Source of the DNA: Paraburkholderia acidisoli | GTDB lineage: Bacteria > Pseudomonadota > Gammaproteobacteria > Burkholderiales > Burkholderiaceae | Direction: 5' to 3' | DNA length: 64,000 nt | Assembly (NCBI RefSeq): GCF_009789675.1 | Contig: NZ_CP046914.1 | Location: 1,178,001 to 1,242,000 of the forward strand | Part shown: positions 26,079 through 35,252 of the stretch, in pieces | How the letters are laid out: each line of letters starts with the position of its first letter | Position numbering within the stretch: position 1 is the first letter of the stretch | The notes under the pieces: generated by a model | The model's input: only the letters and a program-made list of their open reading frames with translations | Databases searched by the model: none | What the model was told of the DNA's origin: nothing | Made by a program: the position numbers and the translations under genes

Positions 26079-26405
26079 ATGAACAAGCTCATTTCCGCCG
26101 TTGCTGTTGCCGCCGCCCTTGCCGTTCCGGCAATCTCGTTCGCCCAGTCGAACGACCAGGGCCTGACCCGCGCGCAGGTTCGCGCCCAGCTCGTGCAGCT
26201 CGAAGCCGCTGGCTACAACCCGGGCGCCGACCACGTGAACTACCCGCAAGAACTGCAAGCCGCGCAAGCGCGCGTCAGCCAGGAACAGCTCGCCGCCGGC
26301 AACACCAGCGGCTACGGCTCGCCGGCAACGGGTTCGTCGCAGTCGGGCGCGGCGGTTCAGCCCGCGCACACCGCGGCGCAACAAGCCGTGTATTTCGGCC
26401 ACTAA
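26079..26405 (+). CDS. DUF4148 domain small exported protein
   Basis: Periplasmic protein of 108 residues with GGAGG before the ATG. The signal peptide (AVAVAAALAVPAISFAQ) is followed by the DUF4148 core LTRAQVRAQLVQLEAAGYNPG with a trailing NYPQELQAAQARV. The C-terminal half is Gly/Ser/Ala-rich and low in complexity. The family is abundant in Burkholderia and has no known function. It is the only protein-coding gene between the gnd terminators and the unusual tract at 26455-26904. Confidence 0.88.
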   Translation: MNKLISAVAVAAALAVPAISFAQSNDQGLTRAQVRAQLVQLEAAGYNPGADHVNYPQELQAAQARVSQEQLAAGNTSGYGSPATGSSQSGAAVQPAHTAAQQAVYFGH

Positions 26406-26454
26406 GCCGATGGCGGGCGCCAGCCGCTCGAGCGGGGCGCTCGCGAAAGAACCC

Positions 26455-26904
26455 CCTGTAGTTCAGTTGTCGTAGTAGTGGTTGTTGCAGCGAGAGGTAG
26501 TGGAAGTTGTTGTGGCAGTTGCAGTGGCAGTTGAGGAAGCGGCATCACGCAGTGCCGTGTAGTGGTGGTAGAGAACAGAGAGCAGTGGTTGGTGTAGTCG
26601 AAGTTGCAGTGCGCAGTACCGCAGTCTCGTAGTGGCAGTTGCAGCACGCAGTCGAAGTACCGGCAGTTGCAGTATCAGCAGTGAATCCGCAGTGAGTTAA
26701 GCAGCAGGTTAGTGTAGTTGGCAGGTGCAGTAGGTAGTTGCAGCAAGTTGTTGCAGTTGGCTGTCGCAGTGAGAGGTGCAGCCCTGGTAGTTGCAGTCTG
26801 TAGTAAGCAGCACGAAGTCACCGCAGCATGCAGTTGCAGTACAGCAGTACCGAAGCAGAAGCAACGCAGTAAAAAGCAGCAACAAGCAGCAGGCAGTACA
26901 AGTG
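26455..26904 (+). ncRNA. GCAGT-repeat non-coding tract (candidate long RNA or 3' UTR)
   Basis: About 450 bases of low-complexity, C-poor, G/T/A-biased sequence on the plus strand built from degenerate repeats of GCAGT, TTGCAGT and GTAGT. I count about 23 exact GCAGT copies in roughly 390 bases, far above chance. Composition differs sharply from all neighbours. Open frames on either strand give only repeats of Leu-Gln-Leu or Gln/Ser type without ribosome-binding sites. It lies directly after the DUF4148 gene and ends in a strong terminator, so it is probably transcribed, as that gene's 3' UTR or as its own RNA. Function unknown. Confidence 0.5.
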
Positions 26905-26936
26905 CGGGCCGGTTCTCACCGGCCCGAACTTTTTTC
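26905..26936 (+). terminator. strong terminator ending the GCAGT-repeat tract
   Basis: Eight-bp GC stem CGGGCCGG / CCGGCCCG (26905-26912 and 26919-26926) with loop TTCTCA and a run of six T (26930-26935). It ends plus-strand transcription 500 bases after the DUF4148 stop. Confidence 0.9.
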
Positions 26937-26977
26937 TGCGCCGCCTGCGTGAGCTGATGCGGGCGATCCGCGCCGCG

Positions 26978-27769
26978 TCAGCGGCCGGACATACGCGGGA
27001 CGCCTTCGTTGCTCGCCACCTTCAGCTGGTGGATCGAGCGATGCGCCTTATTCAGCTGGGCCTGCGCCGCAATGCGCTGCGCCTCCAGTTGCGCAACCTC
27101 CTTGCGCACCTGATGCTGTCGACCCGAAACCACGTTTTCCTGGTGTGCGTGCCGTTGCAGGTCCACGCGCAGCCGTTCGGCCTGCGCTTCCGATTCCTCG
27201 ATCATGCGAGCCAGCTCGGCGTTTTGCGCAACGAGCTGGATGCGGCGCGCCTCGCTGTCGGCCAGGCGCGTCGCTTGCTCTTGCAGCAGATGAAACGCCG
27301 AACCGGCCGCGTCGATGTCGTTGGCCTTGAGCGCTCGCCATAGCGCGCCATCCTGATGGAGCGCCACGAAAAAGCCGAGCGAGTGCGCGTGGAAGTACAT
27401 CGTCACGGTGTAGCCAAAACTTCGGTAGGTGCGGAAGGTGGCCAGTTCCTTTTCGGCGTCGAGCGCCTCGAAGGCTGCGCCTTCGGCGATCTGCACGGGG
27501 CGGCCGTTGAGATGCGCGGGCATGACCGGCACGGCGTGCAGCGTGGAAACGGGGCTGGCGGCCGGACGCGGTTCCGCCGTCGCGCCAGACGCGCCATGGT
27601 CGGCGCGGGCTTCGAAATCGGCGATGGATTCCGGCGCTTCGGCGGCGCGCGGTTCGCGGCTGTCCTGCGATTGCGCTTCATGCGCGGCGGTGGCGCCGCG
27701 AACGACGGCGACGAGACGCGAGGTGCCGCTCATTTGCGCGGCGGGACGGCGGTTCAAAAAGGTTTTCAC
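26978..27769 (-). CDS. DUF2968 family protein with coiled coil
   Basis: Protein of 263 residues. A GTG start at 27769 is preferred since GGGGGA lies before it; an upstream extension is Arg-rich and unlikely. Residues about 95-170 contain the DUF2968 core (ATFRTYRSFGYTVTMYFHAH, FFVALHQDGALWRALKAND). Residues about 180-260 form a long alpha-helical coiled coil (LADSEARRIQLVAQNAELAR). The family is restricted largely to Burkholderiales and unassigned in function. No clear signal peptide is seen. It is followed upstream by a small hypothetical gene on the same strand, possibly in one transcript. Confidence 0.7.
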   Translation of the reverse strand: MKTFLNRRPAAQMSGTSRLVAVVRGATAAHEAQSQDSREPRAAEAPESIADFEARADHGASGATAEPRPAASPVSTLHAVPVMPAHLNGRPVQIAEGAAFEALDAEKELATFRTYRSFGYTVTMYFHAHSLGFFVALHQDGALWRALKANDIDAAGSAFHLLQEQATRLADSEARRIQLVAQNAELARMIEESEAQAERLRVDLQRHAHQENVVSGRQHQVRKEVAQLEAQRIAAQAQLNKAHRSIHQLKVASNEGVPRMSGR

Positions 27770-27896
27770 GGCGTTTCCCCCAGAATGGCGCGCCAGAATG
27801 AACACGGCCCGTATGCGCAAGCGCCGGGCCGGGGTCGTGGCGGCGGGTAATGCGGGGCGGGCGCGGCGCGCGACGCGCCGTCCGCTCCGGGCTCGC

Positions 27897-28217
27897 CTAG
27901 TGGAGCAAGCGAGGGCGGCGTGCGATGTCGTCGAACAGTGCACGTCCGGGTTCGAGCGCGAAGAGCCAGGTTTCGTCATAGCCGCTCAAGGTATCGAGCG
28001 CATCGCGCAAACGCTCGATCACCACGGCGGGAATTTCCACGGTCGCCCGCACACCGCCCGACAGCCGGGCGACGCTGGCGTGCTGGATCAGCTCATCGGC
28101 CGCCTCGGCCACGTCGGCGGCGAAGACGAGATGGTTGTTCAACAATTCGACGAGGCCAGGCGATGCCGCAACGTCTTCGACACTGAGTTGCAGGGAAAGG
28201 AAGGTAGCTTTGTTCAT
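27897..28217 (-). CDS. hypothetical protein, 106 residues
   Basis: Small acidic cytoplasmic protein starting MNKATFLSLQLSVEDVAASP, with GAGG just before the ATG. The sequence is mostly helical (LVELLNNHLVFAADVAEAAD, VVIERLRDALDTLSGYDETW). I recognise no family. It lies 127 bases upstream of the DUF2968 gene on the same strand, which suggests co-transcription. Confidence 0.6.
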   Translation of the reverse strand: MNKATFLSLQLSVEDVAASPGLVELLNNHLVFAADVAEAADELIQHASVARLSGGVRATVEIPAVVIERLRDALDTLSGYDETWLFALEPGRALFDDIARRPRLLH

Positions 28218-28362
28218 CCTCGGGTTCCTCAGGGGCGTGGACTGCAGCGAGAGGCTTTCGGTTTAATTATCAGAGTACGTGAAATTCAGTATAGGCGAGG
28301 CCCCGTGCGAGCGTTGGCGGGGCGGCGGTGACGTCGAAAAAAGGCCATCGCGGTGTGGACGA

Positions 28363-28368
28363 TATAAT
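28363..28368 (+). promoter_or_regulatory. consensus -10 box upstream of the lipoprotein gene
   Basis: A perfect TATAAT lies 122 bases before the ATG at 28491 in an otherwise GC-rich gap. No good -35 is seen at 17-base spacing, so a long leader or an activator-dependent promoter is possible. Confidence 0.4.
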
Positions 28369-28490
28369 GGGGGACGTTCGCCAATTCCGGCTTCCTGCGG
28401 AGAGTGGCGCAAGCGAACGCCTGCGGCCCGCCGCGCTTCCAACATGCGTACTTCGAGTTACGCAGCGAGGACCAAGCGAGGAACAGCAAT

Positions 28491-29219
28491 ATGAATCGAC
28501 AACGGCGAATCCCGGGCGCATACGCGGCAGTGGCCGCGCTCACGCTCGTTTGCAGCGCCTGTACCAGCACTTACACGCCGTGGGAAACCACGCCGCAGCC
28601 GCCTGCCATGTCCACGACCGGCGTGCCCGCGGGCTATTACCGCGTCAACCCCGGCGACACGCTTTCGCGTATCGCTTCGGCGTACGGTCAACGTCCGCAG
28701 GACATCGCGAGCTGGAACCAGCTGCCGGGCGCCAATGCCCAGGTGCTGCCCGGCCAGGTGCTGCGCGTCGCGCCGCCGCCGAGCTACGGCGCGGCCACGC
28801 CGCCGCTGCAGCCGCCTTCGTCTTCGGCGCCCGCGGCCAACGGCGTCGCCATGCCCGCGCCGGTCGCCACGTCCGTCGCGCTCGCGTGGCCCGTGCGCGG
28901 TCCGATCCTGCAGCGCTTCCAGGCGGGCAAGTCCACGGGCATCGTGATCGGCGGTCCGGCCGGCGAGCCGGTGAAGGCCGCCGCCGCGGGCCGCGTCGTG
29001 TACGCGGGCACGGGCATTGCCGCTTACGGTCCGCTCGTCATCATCAAGCACAACGACCAGACCGTGACGGCCTATGGCCATAACGGCAGGCTGCTCGTGC
29101 AGGAAGACGACGCCGTGTCGCAAGGCCAGCCCATCGCCGAAATGGGCGACAGCGGCGTGCAGTTCGAAGTGCGCAGCGACGGCAAACCCGTCGATCCGCT
29201 GCCGCTGCTGCCGCGCTGA
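28491..29219 (+). CDS. LysM/M23-type lipoprotein, NlpD-like, with degenerate LytM domain
   Basis: Envelope protein of 242 residues. GAGG precedes the ATG. Residues 1-24 are a signal peptide ending in a lipobox-like LVCSAC. A LysM peptidoglycan-binding domain follows (YYRVNPGDTLSRIASAYGQR, about 46-90), then a Pro/Ser linker and a LytM/M23 domain (about 140-242, AWPVRGPILQRFQAGKSTGI, IIKHNDQTVTAYGHNGRLLV). The zinc ligands HxxxD and HxH of active M23 peptidases are not complete: the first histidine is replaced and only AYGHNG remains. This is the pattern of amidase activators such as NlpD and EnvC. Likely role: activation of septal amidases, by family analogy. Confidence 0.85.
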   Translation: MNRQRRIPGAYAAVAALTLVCSACTSTYTPWETTPQPPAMSTTGVPAGYYRVNPGDTLSRIASAYGQRPQDIASWNQLPGANAQVLPGQVLRVAPPPSYGAATPPLQPPSSSAPAANGVAMPAPVATSVALAWPVRGPILQRFQAGKSTGIVIGGPAGEPVKAAAAGRVVYAGTGIAAYGPLVIIKHNDQTVTAYGHNGRLLVQEDDAVSQGQPIAEMGDSGVQFEVRSDGKPVDPLPLLPR

Positions 29220-29255
29220 TCCCCGCTGCCTATCCTTCTAGCTGAGCTGTCTTGC

Positions 29256-29290
29256 CGATGAGGCGCGCGATCCGCTCGCGCGCCTCATCG
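29256..29290 (+). terminator. hairpin terminator after the lipoprotein gene
   Basis: A 15-bp perfect stem CGATGAGGCGCGCGA (29256-29270) with its complement at 29276-29290 and loop TCCGC. The following T-run is poor, so termination efficiency is uncertain. Confidence 0.55.
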
Positions 29291-29492
29291 CGTTTACGCG
29301 CGTTGCCCGGTGTTTCCATGCCTCTTCGCGCCTTCACGCACGCCCACCGCGCGGCCCCGGCCAACCGGTTAATTCGTCCGGCATTGCGCAGTGCCTCGGT
29401 TTGAAAATACACTCGATGACTTACCGCATCGCGGCCGCACGGCGTTCGTGCGTCGCGCGCGCCATCCCGAGTTCAACGAGGACTTCATCGCA

Positions 29493-30497
29493 ATGATCGA
29501 TTTGCGCAGCGACACCGTCACCCGTCCGAGCGAAGCCATGCTCGCCGCCATGACCCGCGCCGAAACCGGCGACGACGTGTGGGGCGACGATCCCACCGTG
29601 CTGCGTTTGCAGGCGCGCGTGGCGGAAGAGGCGGGCAAGGAAGCGGGCCTGTTCTTCCCGAGCGGCACGCAGAGCAACCTCGCCGCGTTGATGGCGCACT
29701 GCGGTCGCGGCGACGAATACATCGTCGGGCAGGCCGCGCACACCTACAAATACGAAGGCGGCGGCGCGGCGGTGCTCGGCAGCATCCAGCCGCAGCCGCT
29801 CGATAACGCCGCGGACGGCTCGATCCCGCTCGAGCGCATTGCCGCCGCGATCAAGCCGCTCGACGATCACTTCGCGCGCACGCGTCTGCTCGCGCTCGAA
29901 AACACCATCGGCGGCAAGGTGCTGCCCGCGGCGTACGTCGAACAAGCCACGCAGCTCGCCCACGAGCGCGGCCTCGCCACGCACCTCGATGGGGCGCGCG
30001 TGTTCAACGCCGTCGTGGCATCGGGCCAGCCGCTCAAGGCGCTCGCCGCGAACTTCGAGAGCGTGTCGATCTGTTTCTCGAAGGGCCTGGGCGCGCCGGT
30101 GGGCTCCGTGCTGGTCGGCAGCAAGGCGCTGATCGATGTCGCGCATCGCTGGCGCAAGGTGCTCGGCGGCGGCATGCGCCAGTCGGGCGTGCTCGCGGCC
30201 GCGTGCCTGTACGCGCTCGATCACAACGTCGCGCGTCTCGCCGACGACCACGCGAACGCCGCGCGCCTCGCCGAAGGTCTCGCGCAGATCGACGGGGTGA
30301 AGGTCGCTTCGGTGGCCACCAACATGGTGTTCGCGCATTTCCCGCAGGAGCATTGCGCGCCGCTGGAGGCGTATCTGAAGGAGCGCGGGATTCTCACGCA
30401 GATGCTTTACGCATCGCGTTTCGTCACGCATCTGGATGTGACTCAGGCCGATATCGACACGTTCGTCGGCGCCGTGAAGCGCTATTTCGCGCGCTAA
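29493..30497 (+). CDS. ltaE: low-specificity L-threonine aldolase
   Basis: PLP enzyme of 334 residues that cleaves L-threonine or allo-threonine to glycine and acetaldehyde. The start at 29493 (MIDLRSDTVTRPSEAMLAAM) matches the family N-terminus exactly; the in-frame extension to 29391 lacks support. RSDTVTRP, DDVWGDDPTV, FFPSGTQSN, HLDGARVFN and the Schiff-base lysine K197 in ICFSKGLGAPVGS are all present. It is monocistronic, with a terminator after it. Confidence 0.95.
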   Translation: MIDLRSDTVTRPSEAMLAAMTRAETGDDVWGDDPTVLRLQARVAEEAGKEAGLFFPSGTQSNLAALMAHCGRGDEYIVGQAAHTYKYEGGGAAVLGSIQPQPLDNAADGSIPLERIAAAIKPLDDHFARTRLLALENTIGGKVLPAAYVEQATQLAHERGLATHLDGARVFNAVVASGQPLKALAANFESVSICFSKGLGAPVGSVLVGSKALIDVAHRWRKVLGGGMRQSGVLAAACLYALDHNVARLADDHANAARLAEGLAQIDGVKVASVATNMVFAHFPQEHCAPLEAYLKERGILTQMLYASRFVTHLDVTQADIDTFVGAVKRYFAR

Positions 30498-30518
30498 CGC
30501 GCCCTGTAGCGGCAAGCG

Positions 30519-30554
30519 AAAGCGCGCGGGTTCGTCACGACCCGCGCGCTTTTT
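30519..30554 (+). terminator. terminator after ltaE
   Basis: Thirteen-bp perfect stem AAAGCGCGCGGGT / ACCCGCGCGCTTT with an 8-nt loop and TTTTT tail, 22 bases after the ltaE stop. Confidence 0.88.
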
Positions 30555-30671
30555 GTTTGCATCGAAATTTGGGTCGATGTGACCCGGCGTACGACGCGAT
30601 TCGCCCGCGCCGCGCATCAACCGCCAATCAGCAGCCCCTCGACCGCCGATCAACCGCCGATCAACCGCCGA

Positions 30672-32021
30672 TCATCCGCCCACCGCCCGGTGCGAAGGCG
30701 CGAACAGGCGCAGGCCGCTCGCCACGGCCGCCACGCCCGCGAACGCGCCGCCGAGCGCAAGCGCGAGCGTCGGGCCATGCGTACCGGCAATTCCGAAACA
30801 CAGCGCGACCAGCGCCGCGCCCGTGGTCTGCCCGAGCAGACGCGACACGGCGATGGTGCCGCTCGCGCCGCCACTGCGCTCGGGCGGCGCGCTCGTCATG
30901 ATCGCGCGCAGGTTCGGCGACTGGAAAAAGCCGAAGCCCGCGCCGCAGATCGTCATGCGGATCGTGATATCGAGCACCGAAGGGTGCACGGGCAACAGCG
31001 CAAGCGACACCATGCCGGCCGAGAGCACCGCCAGACCGATCGCGCCGAGCAGACCCGGCGGATAGCGGTCGGAGAGCCGCCCCGCGATAGGCGCGGCGGC
31101 GGCCACGACCACGGGCCACGGCGTCATGAGAAAGCCGGTTTCGACCTGGCTGCGCATCAGCACGGTTTCGAAGTAGAACGGCAGCGAGACGAAGGCGAGC
31201 CCTTGCGCCGCGAACGAGCACACGGCCGTGAGCGACGAGAGCGCGAACACGGGCCGCTTGAACAGATCGACCGGCAGCATCGGCGCGGGATGGCCGGCTT
31301 CGCGGCGCATCAGCAAGAAGCCGAACCCCACGGCAATGACGGCCGCGATACCCACTTCCACGCCCGGCGCGCGCTGCGCGGCCTCGCCGAGCGCGAAGAT
31401 CAGCGCCGCGAACGTGACCACGTTGAGCGCTGCCGCCACCGGGTCGAACGCGTGCTTGCCGCGCTCCGTGTGCGGCAGCGCGGGCAGCGCGAACACGAAA
31501 GCGAGCAGGCCGAGCGGCACGTTGATCGCAAACAGCCACGGCCAGCTGCCGGCGGAGAGGATCAGCGAGGCCATGGTCGGGCCCACGGCGAACGAGACGC
31601 CCACGACCAGGGCGTTCATGCCGAGCCCCTGACCGAGCCGGTGCGGCGGATAGAGAAAACGGATCAGCGCGGTGTTGACGCTCATGATCGCGCTCGCGCC
31701 CAGGCCTTGCAGCACGCGGGCGCCTGCCAGCGCCGTGAGCGTGGGCGCGACGGCGCAGGCGAACGAGGCCACCGTGAAGATCGCGAGGCCCGCAAGATAG
31801 ATGCGGCGGTGGCCGATGATGTCGCCGAGCGCCGCGAGCGGCAGCAGCGTGGCGACCATCGCGAGCTGGTACGCGTTGATGATCCAGACCGAGGCGGCGG
31901 GCGCCGCGTGCAGGTCGGCGGCGATGGCGGGCAACGCGGTATTGGCGATGGCGGTGTCGAGCGTGGCGAGCGCGACGGTCAGCATGACGGCGGCCATCGC
32001 GCGACGGTTTTTCGCCGACAT
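30672..32021 (-). CDS. MFS drug-efflux transporter, EmrB/QacA (DHA2) type
   Basis: Inner-membrane exporter of 449 residues with 12 or more hydrophobic segments. Motif LDTAIANTALPAIAADL in TM1 is the DHA2 signature, and ARVLQGLGASAIMSVNTALI marks TM4 to TM5. The ATG at 32021 is used, but a TTG at 32072 would add 17 residues and cannot be excluded, since neither has a strong ribosome-binding site. No membrane-fusion or regulator gene is adjacent, so the substrate is unknown. Proton-driven export of hydrophobic drugs is the family role. Confidence 0.88.
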   Translation of the reverse strand: MSAKNRRAMAAVMLTVALATLDTAIANTALPAIAADLHAAPAASVWIINAYQLAMVATLLPLAALGDIIGHRRIYLAGLAIFTVASFACAVAPTLTALAGARVLQGLGASAIMSVNTALIRFLYPPHRLGQGLGMNALVVGVSFAVGPTMASLILSAGSWPWLFAINVPLGLLAFVFALPALPHTERGKHAFDPVAAALNVVTFAALIFALGEAAQRAPGVEVGIAAVIAVGFGFLLMRREAGHPAPMLPVDLFKRPVFALSSLTAVCSFAAQGLAFVSLPFYFETVLMRSQVETGFLMTPWPVVVAAAAPIAGRLSDRYPPGLLGAIGLAVLSAGMVSLALLPVHPSVLDITIRMTICGAGFGFFQSPNLRAIMTSAPPERSGGASGTIAVSRLLGQTTGAALVALCFGIAGTHGPTLALALGGAFAGVAAVASGLRLFAPSHRAVGG

Positions 32022-32744
32022 CGGCGCGTCGCCGTGCTCGCTTTCGCGCGGCTCGGAGCGGGTTTCGGACAAGGCGGATCCGGAAGGTTGGAACGACGGG
32101 TGGTAACGACGAACCGGCCGCGCACGGGCCGCACGGACGAACCCCGAGATTGTTACAGAGGCCGCCCGGTTTTGCAGGCGCCGCTTCACAGCGTGAGGCG
32201 TTTGTAAGGCAGGCCGCCCCGCCATGCCGATAACGATCGCGCGGCGCATGCGAACGGCATTCGCCGGCGCTCACGTGGGTTCGCACCGCCATCGACATCG
32301 CAACTAACAGCCAATTTCGCGCGACCGCCGGGAAGGGCGCGGCGCGGGCCAGCCCAGTATCGCGAAAACCGGCGCGCGGCGGGGCATCGCGCCACGCCAG
32401 CCCCGCGCACCCGGCAGCCGATATCGCGACCGATCCTCTGCCGCGTCGCCGCACGAGATCTCAAAATGTCCTACTCTGACAACTGATCTGCGCTCGCTGG
32501 CGGGCGGTATCGACCCATCGAATTCATCGCCGAAGTCATCGCGCCACGTCGCGGATGCGTCGTCGCTATCTCGTCGATGTGACTTTTACCGCCTCGCTAT
32601 CCGCTTCGTTGCCGCCAGGCGTCGTGCCGCCGGGTGGCATCGCCCTTGCGCGACGCAGCCCCAGAACAACGCGCGCCCGCGCAACTCGCCGTGCCTACGC
32701 TGTGCACCATACGCGGGCGCTCTGCTTTTTCCGGGAGGCATTTG
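32022..32744. other. intergenic region between MFS and glgP genes, no gene seen
   Basis: A 720-base gap between divergent genes. Several open frames exist on both strands but all are Arg/Ala-rich shadows without ribosome-binding sites. I see no palindrome, tandem repeat or RNA-like structure here. Both promoters must lie in this stretch. Confidence 0.4.
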
Positions 32745-35198
32745 ATGACAGCCGTCGGTCTTGAATTCGACCAGTTGAAGAGCAGCGTCGAGGCGCTGCG
32801 CCGTTCCCTTTCCAATCGCCTGATGTACGGCGTCGGCAAGGACGCCGTCACCGCGCGGCCGCAGGACTGGCTGCACGCCGCCGCGCTCGCCGTGCGCGAC
32901 CGTCTCGTCGAGCGCTGGATGATCACCACGCGCAACCAGTACGAGCAGGACGTCAAACGCGTCTATTACCTGTCGATGGAATTCCTCATCGGCCGGACCT
33001 TTTCCAACGCGCTCATCGCGCTCGGCATTCACGACGAGATGAAGGAGGCGCTCGCGAGCGTCGGCGTGGACATGGACGCCGTGATCGATTACGAGCCGGA
33101 CGCCGCGCTCGGCAACGGCGGTCTCGGCCGGCTGGCGGCGTGCTTTCTCGACTCGATGGCCACGCTCGGCATTCCCGGCTTCGGCTACGGCATCCGTTAC
33201 GACTACGGCATGTTCCGTCAGCAAATCGTCAACGGCGAGCAGGTCGAGGCGCCCGACTACTGGCTGCGCTCCGGCAATCCGTGGGAGTTTCCGCGGCCCG
33301 AGGTGCAGTATTCCGTGCATTTCGGCGGGCGCACGATCCAGCGCGACGGCCATTCGGAATGGGTCGATACGCAGCACGTGAACGCCATGGCGTACGACAC
33401 GGTCATTCCCGGCTACGCCACCAACGCGACCAACACGCTGCGGCTGTGGTCGGCGCGCGCCGACGAGGAACTCGATCTCGGCGCGTTCAATCAGGGCGAC
33501 TATCAGCGCGCGGTGGAATTGCGCAATCGCTCGGAGAACGTCTCGCGCCTGCTGTATCCCGACGATTCGACGATGGCGGGCCGCGAGCTGCGCTTGCGCC
33601 AGGAATACTTCTTCGTTTCGGCGACGATGCAGGACCTGATTCGCCGCTATCTGCGTACGCACAGCACGTTCGGCCGCTTCTCCGACAAGGTGGCGGTGCA
33701 CCTGAACGACACGCACCCGGTACTCGCGATTCCCGAGCTGATCCGCCTGCTCGTGGACATCCATCATCTGCCGTGGGACGAAGCGATGGGCCACGTGCGC
33801 CGCGTGTTCTCGTACACGAATCACACGCTGATGCCCGAAGCGCTCGAAACGTGGGACGTGGAGCTGCTTGCGCGCTTGCTGCCGCGCCACCTCGAAATCA
33901 TCTTCGACATCAACGCGGCTTTCCTGCGCGAGGCAAGCGAGCGCGGCGATCACGACCTCGATCTGATCCGCCGCATTTCGCTCGTCGACGAGTACGGCCA
34001 GCGCCGCGTGCGCATGGCGTATCTCGCGATCGTGGCGAGCCACAAGGTCAACGGCGTCTCCAAGCTGCATTCGCAGTTGATGACGCGCGACATCTTCGCC
34101 GACTTCGCGCGCCTCTATCCCGACCGGTTTACGAACGTCACGAACGGCATCACGCCGCGCCGCTGGCTCGCGCAGGCGAGCCCGCCGCTGGCGCATCTCG
34201 TCGACGAAGCCATCGGGCCGCGCTGGCGCAGCGATCTGTTCGAGCTGGGCGCGTTGCGCAAGCTGCGCGGCGACGCCGCGTTCGAAGCCGCGTTCCATGC
34301 GGCCAAGCGCGCCAACAAGATTCGCCTCGCGCAGCGCGTGCAGGAACGCTCGGGCATTGCGATCAACCCCGACGCGCTGTTCGACATGCAGGTCAAGCGC
34401 ATACACGAGTACAAGCGCCAGTTGCTCAACGTGTTGCACGTGATCACGCGCTACAACCGCATTCTCGAATCGCCCACGAGCGACTGGGTGCCGCGCGTGG
34501 TGCTGTTCGCGGGCAAGGCCGCGTCAGCGTATCGCATGGCGAAGATGATCATTCGCCTCATCAACGACGTGGCCGCGAAGATCAACAACGACCCCGTGGT
34601 GGGCGATCGTCTCAAGGTCGTGTTCGTGCCGAACTACGGCGTGAGCGTGGCGGAAACGATGATTCCGGCCGCCGATCTCTCCGAGCAGATTTCGACGGCG
34701 GGCACCGAGGCGTCGGGCACCGGCAACATGAAGCTCGCGCTCAACGGCGCGCTGACGATGGGTACGTTCGACGGCGCGAACATCGAGATCTGCGACGCCG
34801 TGGGGCAGGACAACATCTTCATCTTCGGCCACACGGCGGATCAGGTCGATCAGCTGCGCGCGTCGGGGTATCGGCCGCGTCAGGTGTACGAAGAGAACCC
34901 CGAGCTGCGCCGCGCGCTCGACCAGATTCGCACGGGCTTCTATTCGCCCGAGGACCCGGCGCGCTATTCGGACATCTTCCACACGCTCGTGGATTGGGGC
35001 GACCACTACCTCGTGCTGGCCGACTACTCGGCGTTCATCGCGGCGCAGGAGGCCGCCGACGAGCGCTTCGTGGACGTGCCCGCGTGGACGGGCAGCGCGA
35101 TCGAGAACGTGGCGGGCATGGGGCAGTTCTCGTCCGACCGCGCGATCGCGGAATACGCACGCGACATCTGGGGCGTGAAGTCGGTCGAGATCGTGTGA
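32745..35198 (+). CDS. glgP: glycogen/alpha-glucan phosphorylase
   Basis: Cytoplasmic PLP enzyme of 817 residues, the usual length, with GGGAGG before the ATG. It releases glucose 1-phosphate from alpha-1,4-glucans. Seen are YYLSMEFLIGRTFSNALIAL, ALGNGGLGRLAACFLDSMAT, GYGIRYDYGMF, LNDTHPVLAIPEL, FTNVTNGITPRRWL, KRIHEYKRQLLN and the PLP-lysine region EASGTGNMKLALNGALTMGT. Other glycogen genes are not adjacent. It appears to be transcribed alone. Confidence 0.96.
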   Translation: MTAVGLEFDQLKSSVEALRRSLSNRLMYGVGKDAVTARPQDWLHAAALAVRDRLVERWMITTRNQYEQDVKRVYYLSMEFLIGRTFSNALIALGIHDEMKEALASVGVDMDAVIDYEPDAALGNGGLGRLAACFLDSMATLGIPGFGYGIRYDYGMFRQQIVNGEQVEAPDYWLRSGNPWEFPRPEVQYSVHFGGRTIQRDGHSEWVDTQHVNAMAYDTVIPGYATNATNTLRLWSARADEELDLGAFNQGDYQRAVELRNRSENVSRLLYPDDSTMAGRELRLRQEYFFVSATMQDLIRRYLRTHSTFGRFSDKVAVHLNDTHPVLAIPELIRLLVDIHHLPWDEAMGHVRRVFSYTNHTLMPEALETWDVELLARLLPRHLEIIFDINAAFLREASERGDHDLDLIRRISLVDEYGQRRVRMAYLAIVASHKVNGVSKLHSQLMTRDIFADFARLYPDRFTNVTNGITPRRWLAQASPPLAHLVDEAIGPRWRSDLFELGALRKLRGDAAFEAAFHAAKRANKIRLAQRVQERSGIAINPDALFDMQVKRIHEYKRQLLNVLHVITRYNRILESPTSDWVPRVVLFAGKAASAYRMAKMIIRLINDVAAKINNDPVVGDRLKVVFVPNYGVSVAETMIPAADLSEQISTAGTEASGTGNMKLALNGALTMGTFDGANIEICDAVGQDNIFIFGHTADQVDQLRASGYRPRQVYEENPELRRALDQIRTGFYSPEDPARYSDIFHTLVDWGDHYLVLADYSAFIAAQEAADERFVDVPAWTGSAIENVAGMGQFSSDRAIAEYARDIWGVKSVEIV

Positions 35199-35252
35199 GC
35201 GTTAGCGCCGGTTCGCGCGGGTTGGCGCGAGCTGGCGTTGCCCGGTAGGGAC

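Noticed and set aside
26455-26904. CRISPR array as an explanation of the GCAGT repeats
   Set aside because: The repeated unit is only 5-8 bases, irregularly spaced, and there are no spacers of constant length or cas genes.
26402-26957. Short frames of Leu/Gln/Pro or Gln/Lys/Ser repeats in the GCAGT tract
   Set aside because: They have no ribosome-binding sites and follow only from the low-complexity DNA. They were treated as non-coding.
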